A stretch of 64,000 bases of DNA, from the NCBI RefSeq assembly GCF_900086655.1, contig NZ_LT575476.1:4366934-4430933 (forward strand). The letters are read 5' to 3'. This document shows, one piece after another, positions 31,974 through 40,738 of the stretch. The notes below the pieces were generated by a model. The model saw only the letters and a list, made by a program, of their open reading frames with translations. It was not told the origin of the DNA and made no database searches. How positions within the stretch are numbered: position 1 is the first letter of the stretch; the number at the start of each line of letters is the position of its first letter. Both the position numbers and the translations under genes were made by a program. This DNA comes from Paenibacillus tuaregi. GTDB taxonomy: Bacteria > Bacillota > Bacilli > Paenibacillales > Paenibacillaceae.

Positions 31974-33263
31974 CTAGCGGGTAACCCCACCGGAATAACC
32001 ATTACTTGTGTTAGTCCGGTTCATCGTTCCGGTTCCAGTTCCGTTGGTATTTCGCGGTGTTGGAGTATATCCGCTCGGCCCGGTCATGGTTCCGGTACGT
32101 GCCGGGAAGATACGCTGAATCAGCGAGCTGAACTCACTCTCCACTCCGGTAAGAAGCTTTCCTCCCTTGGATTGAGTGGCATAACTGCTTACACGGGACA
32201 CGAATTCCGGATGACCGGAAATGTGCACATTTTGGATGTGCGGAGCGGAAGCCTTCACCTTAGCGGTAATCTGATCCTTCAGAGATTGAGGGATATTGTC
32301 CAAGGCTCCGGTACCATTCGTTCCATAGCTCCCGGCAGTTCCATAAGTTCCGTAGCCATTTGTGGCATTTGTGCTGTTAGTTCCATACGTCCCGTAACCA
32401 TTCATGCCTGTTCCATATGGAGTATAGGGACCATAAGTACCGTAGCTTCCATATCCGCCGGACAATCCAAAGCTTCCATCTGTGCCCCGCAGGCTGTTGG
32501 TGCTGTAGTTATGAGCACCGGTATATCCTGGATGGGTTGTGCTCATTCCCGTTCCGTTGCCTGTGCCGTTTGCAGCGCCTGTTCCAGTGCTGCTCATAAT
32601 ATTCCCGTTCATCCCTGTTCCAGCTGTACCGTAATTTCCAATACCTGTCCCGTGACCGTAGCCAGTACCTGCTGAAGATCTTGTTCCCGTACCGCCTCCA
32701 TAAGAGTAATACGAGTTCCCTGAGATCCCGCCGTTCATACCGCCATAGTAGCCGGTGCCAAGGTTAGTTCCCGCTCCTCTGCCGTCAGCACCGTAGGTGC
32801 CGTACGTGCGTGTCCCACCGGTTCCATTCGTTCCGTAAGTGCCACCACGCGCCGCATCCATTAGGCTTCCGGCCACACCGGATCTACCAATCCCATGTCC
32901 AAGACCGTCACCACCCGTACGGGTTCCTGCCGCTCCTGGAGCAACACTCTTCGCACGGTAGCCAGTACCTGAAGTGCCATGAGGTCCATGCAGGGTAACG
33001 GCCACGTAGGCATCACGGTCAGTCACTAGAACCTGTGCGGTTCTAATCTGGCTGAGATGGCTAACTTTATTACTCAGCTGCGGGCTGTATTTCAGCCCCA
33101 TGACCCGGGTGTTCTGTCTTGCGTTTAGATCATATCTGTTCCCGTTATTGGCATTTTGGGTACGGAAATTGTTGGTGTTATTCTTGCCGCACCCCGTTAT
33201 TCCAACCATACTTGCAAGCAGGGCAGCAGATAACGTTAAGCTGACGACCTTTGCTCCACGCAT
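31974..33263 (-). CDS. YhcN/YlaJ-type sporulation lipoprotein with a Gly/Thr/Tyr-rich insert
   Basis: A 429-residue lipoprotein: signal peptide and lipobox ITGC near residue 25. The YhcN/YlaJ domain is split. Its first half (about 55-105) has VSHLSQIRTAQVLVTDRDAY and VAVTLHG; the second half (about 325-385) has IPQSLKDQITAKVKASAPHI, VHISGHPEFV and LIQRIFPAR. Between them about 220 residues are made of irregular GTYGT, GTGYG and GTGMNG repeats. YhcN proteins are found in spore inner membrane or cortex regions. ATG 33263 is preferred because GGGGGAT precedes it; the frame is open six codons further. Confidence 0.75.
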   Translation of the reverse strand: MRGAKVVSLTLSAALLASMVGITGCGKNNTNNFRTQNANNGNRYDLNARQNTRVMGLKYSPQLSNKVSHLSQIRTAQVLVTDRDAYVAVTLHGPHGTSGTGYRAKSVAPGAAGTRTGGDGLGHGIGRSGVAGSLMDAARGGTYGTNGTGGTRTYGTYGADGRGAGTNLGTGYYGGMNGGISGNSYYSYGGGTGTRSSAGTGYGHGTGIGNYGTAGTGMNGNIMSSTGTGAANGTGNGTGMSTTHPGYTGAHNYSTNSLRGTDGSFGLSGGYGSYGTYGPYTPYGTGMNGYGTYGTNSTNATNGYGTYGTAGSYGTNGTGALDNIPQSLKDQITAKVKASAPHIQNVHISGHPEFVSRVSSYATQSKGGKLLTGVESEFSSLIQRIFPARTGTMTGPSGYTPTPRNTNGTGTGTMNRTNTSNGYSGGVTR

Positions 33264-33391
33264 GAATTCATCCCCCATCATCGTAATAATAAATAAATGA
33301 CTAACACGAATTAGAATGCGCCCTGCTGATTCCCTGTATTCAGTTAAGATTTAGCAGGCAGACGGCCCGCTTAAGCGTTATGTACACCCAC

Positions 33392-33424
33392 ACCATCAAT
33401 CATAGGCTTTCATACCATATTCTA
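33392..33424 (+). promoter_or_regulatory. Sigma-K-like promoter before the first glycosyltransferase
   Basis: AC at 33392-33393, 17 bases, then CATACCATA overlapping CATATTCTA; both -10 candidates match CATAnnnTA. The arrangement resembles that at 35134-35147. Confidence 0.4.
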
Positions 33425-33516
33425 AGATGGTGAATGGCATGTTCTAGTGCAAGTTCGTTGCCAAGTTCAGTCAGCCACACCAAACCCAACTACCTCTCGT
33501 GGAAGGTGAGACCACC

Positions 33517-34587
33517 TTGAAAATTTTGTTCACATTTTATGTCCCGAGCGGCGGAGTAGAAACCTTAAATAGGCTGCGCTGCGAGACCCTGCGTAAACAT
33601 GGTGTTGAAGGGCACATACTCTATACAAGCCCGGGCTCGGGGCTGCAAAATATTACGGATACCCCGACTTACGTCACCAATTATGATGAGGATATTTCCC
33701 AAATCCTCGCAGCCAACCAGTTTGACGCTGCCATTGTCACATCCGATTACTTAATGACGGAAAGGCTTCGGCGCCTGCAGTTTCAGGGCCCTGTCATTTT
33801 TGAAGCTCAAGGTTTTGGAACTATGGAACAAGCGCATACTTTGGTTCAGGATTCCGTCACTTATCTCAGATCTTACTGTCAGGCCGTCCTCCTTCCTCCC
33901 ACATCCCACCTGATCGAATTATTCAACCACTTTTGCCCCTGGCTCCGTCAGTTCATCTTTATGAATATGGTTGATACTCAAATTTTCCGGCATCGGGAAG
34001 CTGAACTATCGTTGAATCCAATCCTGGGTTGGGTAGGCAGGCTGGAGAAGAATAAAAATTGGGTGGAGTTTCTTAATATTGCAAGCAAGCTAACTCAACT
34101 GATTCCCAGTCTGCAAATCCGCATGCTGACGGACGAGACACTCGCAGCCCCTCAGGAGAGACAGGATTTCAAAGATCGGGTTAATACCTTGAATCTGGTC
34201 AGCCGGCTTCAAACGATCTCCAATGTGCCTCATTCTCAAATGCCATACCAATATTCCATGATTGCCGATTCAGGCGGCTTCCTTCTCTCCACCTCGCTTG
34301 TTGAAGGTTTTGGTTATGCGGTAGGGGAAGCCATCGCCTGCGGCTGCCCTGTTGTAAGCACAGATTCAGATGGCGTCAGAGCGTTCATTAAACATAATCA
34401 GACCGGCAAATTCTACAGCCAGGGGAATATTGAACAAGCTGTTCAAGAAAGTATGGACATTATGCTTAATTTTCCACTGCGTCAGCAAATCTGTGAGCAG
34501 GGAGTGCGTCTGATCCAGGAAGCTTTTTCACCATCGGCTTATGCTAGCTCCTTCATTCAGATGATGAACGCCCTGGATGTGAGTTAA
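33517..34587 (+). CDS. Glycosyltransferase family 4
   Basis: A 356-residue GT-B type transferase. It starts with the usual MKILFTFYVPSGGVETLNRL and has the GT4 donor-site features ILGWVGRLEKNKNW (about 165-180) and SLVEGFGYAVGEAIACGCPVV (about 265-285), where the EGFG...E element binds the sugar nucleotide. TTG at 33517 is preferred because AAGGTGAG lies six bases upstream; a GTG at 33499 lies within it. It marks the left end of the glycosylation cluster and has a sigma-K-like promoter. Sugar specificity is unknown. Confidence 0.85.
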   Translation: MKILFTFYVPSGGVETLNRLRCETLRKHGVEGHILYTSPGSGLQNITDTPTYVTNYDEDISQILAANQFDAAIVTSDYLMTERLRRLQFQGPVIFEAQGFGTMEQAHTLVQDSVTYLRSYCQAVLLPPTSHLIELFNHFCPWLRQFIFMNMVDTQIFRHREAELSLNPILGWVGRLEKNKNWVEFLNIASKLTQLIPSLQIRMLTDETLAAPQERQDFKDRVNTLNLVSRLQTISNVPHSQMPYQYSMIADSGGFLLSTSLVEGFGYAVGEAIACGCPVVSTDSDGVRAFIKHNQTGKFYSQGNIEQAVQESMDIMLNFPLRQQICEQGVRLIQEAFSPSAYASSFIQMMNALDVS

Positions 34588-34630
34588 CATAGTCTTGAAT
34601 TAGAGCCAAGGTTCAATTTGGAACAAAGAA

Positions 34631-34659
34631 AAACAGGGTACCTCTCAGGTATCCTGTTT
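34631..34659. terminator. Bidirectional terminator
   Basis: AAACAGGGTACC/GGTATCCTGTTT imperfect stem with T-rich flanks between two converging genes. Confidence 0.65.
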
Positions 34660-34662
34660 GAT

Positions 34663-35010
34663 TTAATCGGCTACTTTTTGTAGTTGAAATTCACTTAGCA
34701 CTCCGATGACCAAGCCCTGCTCATTCTTCAAATAGAGACGGACAACACAATGACCTGGTATGAAACGGTTTGTAATAATTCTAAGAATTAGAGGATCGTG
34801 ATAAATTCCGATATTCTGAATACATATGCTTCCGTCAGGCAAGTTTGCAGGACCGATGCGGTACAAAAACTTGAATTGTTCACTGTCCGTGCCCCTCCCG
34901 TCCACATAAACTTCGTATGGCTGGCCTCCCGAGTTGGCTATCACAATATCCATCATGTGAATTTCTGCCTGCAGAAAATACCGGTTGATCGTTAACGTGT
35001 AGTAAGCCAC
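34663..35010 (-). CDS. Hypothetical small protein in the glycosylation cluster
   Basis: A 115-residue protein with strongly alternating hydrophobic/polar pattern, suggesting an all-beta fold: YYTLTINRYFLQAEIHMM, EVYVDGRG and VVRLYLKNEQGLVIGVL. No signal peptide or membrane helix. GTG at 35010 follows GGGGGAGG. The family was not recognised; the fold pattern would suit a coat or carbohydrate-binding role, which is inference from context only. Confidence 0.6.
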   Translation of the reverse strand: MAYYTLTINRYFLQAEIHMMDIVIANSGGQPYEVYVDGRGTDSEQFKFLYRIGPANLPDGSICIQNIGIYHDPLILRIITNRFIPGHCVVRLYLKNEQGLVIGVLSEFQLQKVAD

Positions 35011-35115
35011 AAATCCTCCCCCTTTATGACAGTATATGAGGGGAGCGACTCTCAGTTTGTACCCTAGCGGATTAAGGGCTTAAAGGCATTGTGCCCTTTT
35101 TACACATATTTCCGT

Positions 35116-35142
35116 ACCTCGGTAGAGTCCGTACATAACATA
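35116..35142 (+). promoter_or_regulatory. Sigma-K-like promoter
   Basis: -35 AC (35116-35117), 16-base spacer, -10 CATAACATA (35134-35142), a full match to CATAnnnTA, 38 bases before the glycosyltransferase start. A second CATATACTA overlaps it. Confidence 0.45.
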
Positions 35143-35180
35143 TACTATGATACCCATCAAGTGCGAGAGGAGGATTCACT

Positions 35181-36398
35181 GTGAAAATACTGCTCGTGAC
35201 CTACTGGTGGCTGACAAGTGTGGGCGGCATCCGCACCTATATGAATCAACTCGCAGAGCGCCTTCGGACACACGGGCATGAAGTGGATTTGATGGGGACG
35301 GACCTTGCAACAAATACCGTCTATGTTGCGGGACAAGAGCGCAGGTTCGCCAAGGATACCGTCCTCCCCTTAATCCGGCGCAACCTGGCAGGGGCTCCAC
35401 TCCCTGCGCTTCAAGCATGCCCGCAGGCCATGGCGATCGAAAGCGACCGGTATGCCTTCGAAATGGGGGCCGCTGTTCTTGGCGTCAACCAGTATGATCT
35501 CATCCATGCCCAAGACCCGATTGCCGCTCTCTGCATCCGGAGAATTCTACGGCGTAACATCCCGCTTATTGTGAGCTTCCACGGGTCATTGGCCAGAGAA
35601 GGCTATTACGATTCGCGTTCGGTTCACCCGAATCTCACTTGGGCTGAGTTCCGTTCCGGAACCTACGGAAAGCACTACAGCTCACTGGAATATCTGGGTG
35701 CAGAAGCGGCGGATCTTGTTCTGGTAAGCTCAGGCTGGATCAAGGGGATTATTATGGAATCGGGAATCCCGGAACACAAGATCCGCCAGGTCCCTTACGG
35801 AGTTGATGTGCAAGCATTTCTGTCGCAATTCGCCGTGGAATTCCCGAAGCCGAAGCCGCCGGGTAAGCGGTTAATCATGTATACCGGAAGGCTCGAATAT
35901 GTCAAAGGGGTTCATATTCTAATTGAAGCACTCGGTCAGCTGCGTCAGGCGCGTTCGGACTGGATATGCTGGATTATTGGTGACGGAACCCTGCTGCCCC
36001 AGCTTCAGCATCGGAGCATGGAGCTCGGTCTGAACCAGAATGTCGAATTCCTGGGGAGAATCGACAACATCCCCTCCGCACTAAAGAAAGCCGACATCTA
36101 TGTCCAGCCGAGCCTGCAGGATACGCAGCCCTTCTCCCTTACGGAGGCCCAGCTTGCCGGTGTGGCCTGCATTGCTGCAAACGCGACTGGAATGCCGGAA
36201 ATGATTCAGGAAGGAGTCACAGGACGGCTCTTTGCACCAGAGAATCCAGAGTCCTTGGCAGACGGTTTGAACCGTCTCCTGAACAGCAGCCATGAACGCC
36301 GTCATCTCGGACTTAAGGCCAAACGATGGGTGGCGGCACACCGGACATTGGATCAGATGTATCAAGGAACATGGAAGGTCTATCAAGAGTTGATATAA
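35181..36398 (+). CDS. Glycosyltransferase family 4
   Basis: A 405-residue GT-B enzyme. N-terminal acceptor domain with TSVGGIRTYMNQLAERLRTH and the HGS loop (IVSFHGSLAREG); C-terminal donor domain with YTGRLEYVKGVHILIEAL (about 235-252), GDGTLLPQL and the SLTEAQLAGVACIAANATG element. GTG start follows GAGGAGG. It is followed after 13 bases by a 54-residue ORF. With a sigma-K-like promoter and its place opposite the main cluster it probably acts on the spore surface polysaccharide. Confidence 0.88.
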   Translation: MKILLVTYWWLTSVGGIRTYMNQLAERLRTHGHEVDLMGTDLATNTVYVAGQERRFAKDTVLPLIRRNLAGAPLPALQACPQAMAIESDRYAFEMGAAVLGVNQYDLIHAQDPIAALCIRRILRRNIPLIVSFHGSLAREGYYDSRSVHPNLTWAEFRSGTYGKHYSSLEYLGAEAADLVLVSSGWIKGIIMESGIPEHKIRQVPYGVDVQAFLSQFAVEFPKPKPPGKRLIMYTGRLEYVKGVHILIEALGQLRQARSDWICWIIGDGTLLPQLQHRSMELGLNQNVEFLGRIDNIPSALKKADIYVQPSLQDTQPFSLTEAQLAGVACIAANATGMPEMIQEGVTGRLFAPENPESLADGLNRLLNSSHERRHLGLKAKRWVAAHRTLDQMYQGTWKVYQELI

Positions 36399-36411
36399 GG
36401 GGGATGGGAAA

Positions 36412-36576
36412 ATGGAACTCAAGGTGCCGAGCGACCTGTACAATGCCTGGTTTATATACCCAGGAGGATCTTCTGGAACGATGGTCGATTATTTTATATT
36501 GAATACAGTTGCGGAGAACCTGCCTGAAGGCTACTTAATTCCAGATGCGAAAGTTATGAGCTGGATCGAGGGGTAA
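36412..36576 (+). CDS. Small ORF (54 residues) following the glycosyltransferase
   Basis: Starts MELKVPSDLYNAWFIYPGGS; a GGGGGATGGG ribosome site lies just upstream and a bidirectional terminator follows, so it is probably translated from the same transcript. Acidic, soluble, unrecognised. It might be a truncated remnant of a longer protein. Confidence 0.5.
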   Translation: MELKVPSDLYNAWFIYPGGSSGTMVDYFILNTVAENLPEGYLIPDAKVMSWIEG

Positions 36577-36615
36577 TCCTTATAAGGTGCAACATTAAAT
36601 CAGGCAATCCAATAG

Positions 36616-36652
36616 AGAAAAGGCTATCCGACATCCCGGGTAGCCTTTTTCC
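36616..36652. terminator. Bidirectional terminator at the end of the main glycosylation operon
   Basis: AAAAGGCTA/TAGCCTTTTT stem with inner pairs, between converging genes. Confidence 0.75.
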
Positions 36653-36680
36653 TGACTTCAACGATGGGCTGCTGCCGCTT

Positions 36681-37715
36681 TTAGCCCCATAACATTTCAA
36701 AGACTGCTTTCTCAAAAGCGGAGACGCTTCGTTCCCATGTATATTTATAAGACACCCGTTCTCCTTCTGCGGCCAAAGACTGACGGAGAACCGGATCTTC
36801 AATTAAGCGGATTATATCTGAAGCCAGCCGATTCTCATACCGGTAAGACATCAGGCAGTTCCGTTCATGAACTCCATACTTCACATTTCCGCCTGAGTAA
36901 ACAGTGACGAGCGCCGCCCCGCAGCGCATCGCTTCGAGCCCGGGCAGTGAACCGGCATCATAGGTGCCCGAGCTGACAAAAATATCAGTGTGATTATAAT
37001 GATAGCGCAGCTCCACATCATTTGCCGGAGTAAGAATCCGGTATCTTCCGGTATCCCGCAGCCCCTGCAGATTAGGAGATTCGTGAAATTCCTTGGGCGG
37101 ACAGATCAGATTCACAATAACTTCCGGATGTCTTTCCTGAACCAGATTAAGCTGGGAGATCAGATAATCCTGCTCCCGGTGCCAAGAGAATTCACTTTCA
37201 ATCCTTCTCAGGATAGCCGATATATTCAGCGGCTCGGCAATCTCTTCACGGATGTTCAAGTTCTGAAAATAAGGGCTGACACCGATCGGAACAACATGCC
37301 CTTTGATCCCATGCAGAAGCTGGATCAGGTCCTGCTGCCATTCCGAGAGCACCATCAGCTTGTCGGTCACATGATAGGTTGGAAACGATAAGTGGTTATC
37401 ATAGAGAAAAGCGGGCTCATAACAAAGAGACAGGCGCATATGAACCCCTTTCCCCTGTCTGCTGGCGGCTTCAGCAGGGGCTACTGTGGTGTAGAAATTG
37501 GACACAATAACGTCGCCATCCGGGAAATCATCCCCATACAGATCCATATTAGGGGTCTGTATAATTCGTGAGTCGACCTCGTATTCCACAATCCCCTGAC
37601 GGGGCATCAGAATGGTGACCTCGTGGCCTTTACCAACTAATCCGTTCGTAATCTCAGCCAGCATCCGCTGGGCCCCGCCATGGCACAGCGTTACAATCGG
37701 AAACGTGAATCTCAT
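36681..37715 (-). CDS. Glycosyltransferase family 4
   Basis: A 344-residue GT-B enzyme. The N-terminus FPIVTLCHGGAQRMLAEI is the acceptor-side loop with the GGAQR element; the donor side has SSGTYDAGSLPGLEAMRCGAALV and a C-terminal helix WERSVSAFEKAV. Its ATG overlaps the TGA of the upstream GT2 gene (TGATG), so it is the last gene of the minus-strand operon. Product unknown. Confidence 0.85.
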   Translation of the reverse strand: MRFTFPIVTLCHGGAQRMLAEITNGLVGKGHEVTILMPRQGIVEYEVDSRIIQTPNMDLYGDDFPDGDVIVSNFYTTVAPAEAASRQGKGVHMRLSLCYEPAFLYDNHLSFPTYHVTDKLMVLSEWQQDLIQLLHGIKGHVVPIGVSPYFQNLNIREEIAEPLNISAILRRIESEFSWHREQDYLISQLNLVQERHPEVIVNLICPPKEFHESPNLQGLRDTGRYRILTPANDVELRYHYNHTDIFVSSGTYDAGSLPGLEAMRCGAALVTVYSGGNVKYGVHERNCLMSYRYENRLASDIIRLIEDPVLRQSLAAEGERVSYKYTWERSVSAFEKAVFEMLWG

Positions 37716-38434
37716 CAGATTCCCCTCTCCTTTGCAATCAAGGTTCGCAGAATATCCCCGTACTTGGCCTGAATCACCAGCATATCCTGCTGAATTTCAT
37801 CCCAGTGGTTGAGCGTGCCCATCGTTCCATGCACACGGTACTCCAGAAGACACTCATTCAGATAATGAAACTCAAAAAACTGCAGCAGCCTCAGCCATAA
37901 ATCATAATCATGTGTATACCGCCGGTTCTCATCAAACAGGCCGATGCGCTCAAATACGTACATATGAACCATGACACTGCAGCCATTAATAGGACAGCCG
38001 CTCAGCAGGGTCTCATAGAAATGGCTTTTGCCCGCGAATTCGACATGGACCTCTCCTGTCCGTCCGCCTCCCGCATCAATATAATAATAGGCGGTATGGC
38101 TCGCAACGGAACCTGCACGGTTCATGAAAGCCAGCTGCCGTTCAATTTTCTCCGGCACGTAGCGGTCATCCGCACTCAACCAGGCGAAGTATTGCCCCGT
38201 GGCTTTCGTAATACCATAATTTAAAGCGCTGGCCGTACCCCCGTTAGGCTTATAGTAATAACGAATGGCATCTTTATAAGGCTCAAGCAGATGCTGGTAC
38301 TCGGTTGATCCATCATCCACAACGATAATCTCTATATTGTCATAAGTTTGGGCTAGTGCGCTGGCAATGGCCTGATCTATATACTCACAGTTGTAAAACG
38401 GGATGACGATCGACACTTTAGGCTTATCAGTCAT
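37715..38434 (-). CDS. Glycosyltransferase family 2
   Basis: A 239-residue GT-A enzyme with KVSIVIPFYNCEYIDQAI, IIVVDDGSTEYQ, the donor-binding AWLSADDRYVPEKIE (DD in place of DxD) and a HDYDLWLRLLQFFEF segment for the base. It is a close paralogue of the GT2 at 39112-39828, with matching N-terminus and C-terminal LEYRVHGTMGTL. A GTG four codons upstream is an alternative start. Confidence 0.85.
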   Translation of the reverse strand: MTDKPKVSIVIPFYNCEYIDQAIASALAQTYDNIEIIVVDDGSTEYQHLLEPYKDAIRYYYKPNGGTASALNYGITKATGQYFAWLSADDRYVPEKIERQLAFMNRAGSVASHTAYYYIDAGGGRTGEVHVEFAGKSHFYETLLSGCPINGCSVMVHMYVFERIGLFDENRRYTHDYDLWLRLLQFFEFHYLNECLLEYRVHGTMGTLNHWDEIQQDMLVIQAKYGDILRTLIAKERGI

Positions 38435-38470
38435 GTCATGCACCACTTCTTTCCGGCATTGATTTGCAGC

Positions 38471-39064
38471 TCACCCGGCACTGTGAATAAGCTTCCAGGC
38501 GAAGATTGCATCTACGGGCGGATGATCAGAGCCAAAGGCCTCGACAAATGAAGGATTCTCTGCATGGTGAAAGTTTTTGAACACCTTAACGTTATAACCA
38601 AGCTCCAGAAATTCCTCGCTCTCCCATCCGCTGTAATGGGTCTGATATTGCTCCCCGCTAAGTCCGTAATTATCCACACCCTGCTGGGGGAAGAACCCCC
38701 GCGGCGTGAACACGATAACCTGATCTCTCGCGATCGTCTCCGCGTCATTGAGCAGCTGAAGCCCTTCCTCCTTAGTGAAATGCTCCAGAGAGTCAATCAG
38801 CGTTACAGCAGAAAGCGAGCGCGGGATAAACAGCTCCCTGGCACGTCTGGCATCGGCATGGATGGGGATGGCCCGTCTCGGAAGATGCACGAGGTGCTCC
38901 AAATACGGGCGGTGCACATCCATACCTATAATAATCTTGCTGTCGTACTGCTCCCACAGGACCCCGATACCACAGCCGATATCCAGTACGCTGTCGGCAA
39001 ACTTCAGCCGTTCCCGGAGAGCGGGTATAAAACTCGGTTCTTCAGTCTCTTCATACATAATCAT
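38471..39064 (-). CDS. SAM-dependent methyltransferase (class I)
   Basis: A 197-residue protein with the class I methyltransferase core: motif I SVLDIGCGIGVLWEQY (about 29-44), motif II IIGMDVHRPYLE, HADARRARELF and VTLIDSLEHFTKEEGLQLL (motif IV region). It lies between two GT2 genes, so sugar O- or N-methylation or capping of the glycan is likely but unproven. The gene starts with ATG at 39064 after a GGGAGGGGAATG stretch. Confidence 0.8.
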   Translation of the reverse strand: MIMYEETEEPSFIPALRERLKFADSVLDIGCGIGVLWEQYDSKIIIGMDVHRPYLEHLVHLPRRAIPIHADARRARELFIPRSLSAVTLIDSLEHFTKEEGLQLLNDAETIARDQVIVFTPRGFFPQQGVDNYGLSGEQYQTHYSGWESEEFLELGYNVKVFKNFHHAENPSFVEAFGSDHPPVDAIFAWKLIHSAG

Positions 39065-39111
39065 TCCCCTCCCGCCTTGTTCGTCTCTAAGGAATGGTGA
39101 ATCCCTGAAGG

Positions 39112-39828
39112 CTAAGCAGGCATATGGGCGGCCAGGTTTCTGAGCGGTTCCGAATAACGCGACCGAACGGCCTCTATCTCACCTGCGATCACAGAGCTGT
39201 GCCGGACCGTACCCATTGCCGAGTGCCATCTGTAGGCAGTCAGGTTCTCATTCAGATAAGAAAGGGTGTATCCCCTTAATACCGCCCTCATCCAGTACTC
39301 GTAATCATGGGTATACGGCAGGCCCTCATCGAACAGCCCCAGCTGGTCGAATACATCCCGGCGGATCATAACTGTGCATCCGTTAACGGGGTTGCTGTCC
39401 AGAAAGCTGCGGCACAAGGCAGCCGGGCTCAGAGGGTCTCCACCCGCCGCATGCCTAGTCACCACGCCGCTTTTGTTAATATAGTTAAAATTCGTATAGG
39501 AGATCGGAGCCCCAATCTGCTGCATGAACTGAACTTGATGCTTCACTTTATTCTTGTAAAACAAATCGTCAGAGCTGAGCCAGGCCACATACTCCCCTGA
39601 AGCATGCCGGATGCCGTGATTTAGCGCTGTCGCTGTCCCGCCATTCGCCTTACCGAGATAATACACCTTCTTTTCATAAGGCTTAATCAAACTGGCATAT
39701 TTCGTCGATCCGTCATCCACTACGATAATTTCGGTGTTGTCATAGGTTTGCTGAACGGCACTCTTAATGGCCTGTGCAATATAAGGGCAGTTATAGAAAG
39801 GGATGATAATCGTTACTTTAGGATTCAT
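39112..39828 (-). CDS. Glycosyltransferase family 2
   Basis: A 238-residue GT-A enzyme starting MNPKVTIIIPFYNCPYIAQA, with VVDDGSTKY, VAWLSSDDLFYKNKVKHQ and THDYEYWMRAVLRGY. It is a tandem paralogue of 37715-38434. I chose the ATG at 39828 because the long frame upstream to 39978 overlaps the neighbouring dehydratase gene and has no ribosome site. Seven bases separate it from the upstream gene. Confidence 0.85.
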   Translation of the reverse strand: MNPKVTIIIPFYNCPYIAQAIKSAVQQTYDNTEIIVVDDGSTKYASLIKPYEKKVYYLGKANGGTATALNHGIRHASGEYVAWLSSDDLFYKNKVKHQVQFMQQIGAPISYTNFNYINKSGVVTRHAAGGDPLSPAALCRSFLDSNPVNGCTVMIRRDVFDQLGLFDEGLPYTHDYEYWMRAVLRGYTLSYLNENLTAYRWHSAMGTVRHSSVIAGEIEAVRSRYSEPLRNLAAHMPA

Positions 39829-39835
39829 GACCGGC

Positions 39836-40738
39836 TTAGCCCCTCTCTGCCCGAAAATATTCAAGTATATCTGCAAGCGACTGCTCCCAGGTATAAGCCG
39901 GCTGCCAACCCAGCTGACGGAGGTGTTCAGGCTGAATAACCCTGCCGCCCCCATTTGCCGGAGCATCTCCAACCTCAAGCTGAATATCCCCCTGGGTCAA
40001 AGCCATCAGACCCTTGGCTACATCCCCTAACCTGCGTTCCACTCCGGAACATACGGGGGTCACGCTCCCCGTCCTGCCTTTCAGAAGCAGCAGTTCATAT
40101 GCGGCAACCGCGTCACGGACATCCAGGAAATCTCTCTGCTCTTCGGCTGAGGATAAGCGGAAAACCTCCTGACTCTCCCCTCTCTCCCCCCGGGCAATAT
40201 ATCTGGCTAGCAGCGCACATATACCTGTTGACGGGCCGGGACCAATCAAGTTGCCCGGCTCAGCAGCAAGCACGTCCTGCCCAAACAGCTTCCCCCATGC
40301 CAAAGAGGCTATCTCCTGCACAGACTTGCTCAGGGCATAGGGATGTGTTGGCATCAATTCACCGTGCAGCTCAAACTTAAGCCGGGAGCTGGCGACAAGC
40401 ACACGGCTGCCATGGGCAAATTCGCGGAGTGCCTCCAGAAGATAAATGGTGCCTATAATGTTGCTCTCCATGTACAACAGCGGCTGGGCCCATGACTCCG
40501 GCACGGAATTCTTACCAGCCAGATGAAGCACATATTTCGGCACAGTCCGTTCGATCAGGGTGCGAATCTGACCTTTGTCGGTCAGATCACAGGTGGCATA
40601 TTCCACTCCGGGCTCCTGCCCCGTCTGAGGCCCCCGCGACACCGCAATGACCCGGTATCCCCGGTCTGCAAAATACCGGCAGGCATGACGGCCGGTGAAC
40701 CCGGCCGCGCCCGTAATTAACACACTATTTGGACTCAT
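39836..40738 (-). CDS. NAD(P)-dependent sugar epimerase/reductase (extended SDR)
   Basis: A 300-residue Rossmann enzyme: GAAGFTGRHACRYF at residues 10-23 (GxxGxxG) and the active-site YALSK at about 133-137. C-terminal features GNLIGPGPSTG and SAEEQRDFLDVRDAV resemble GDP-4-keto-6-deoxymannose reductases and related 4-ketosugar enzymes. It overlaps the RmlD-like gene upstream by 14 bases. It likely acts on a nucleotide-activated deoxysugar for the cluster; the exact substrate is not evident. Confidence 0.78.
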   Translation of the reverse strand: MSPNSVLITGAAGFTGRHACRYFADRGYRVIAVSRGPQTGQEPGVEYATCDLTDKGQIRTLIERTVPKYVLHLAGKNSVPESWAQPLLYMESNIIGTIYLLEALREFAHGSRVLVASSRLKFELHGELMPTHPYALSKSVQEIASLAWGKLFGQDVLAAEPGNLIGPGPSTGICALLARYIARGERGESQEVFRLSSAEEQRDFLDVRDAVAAYELLLLKGRTGSVTPVCSGVERRLGDVAKGLMALTQGDIQLEVGDAPANGGGRVIQPEHLRQLGWQPAYTWEQSLADILEYFRAERG

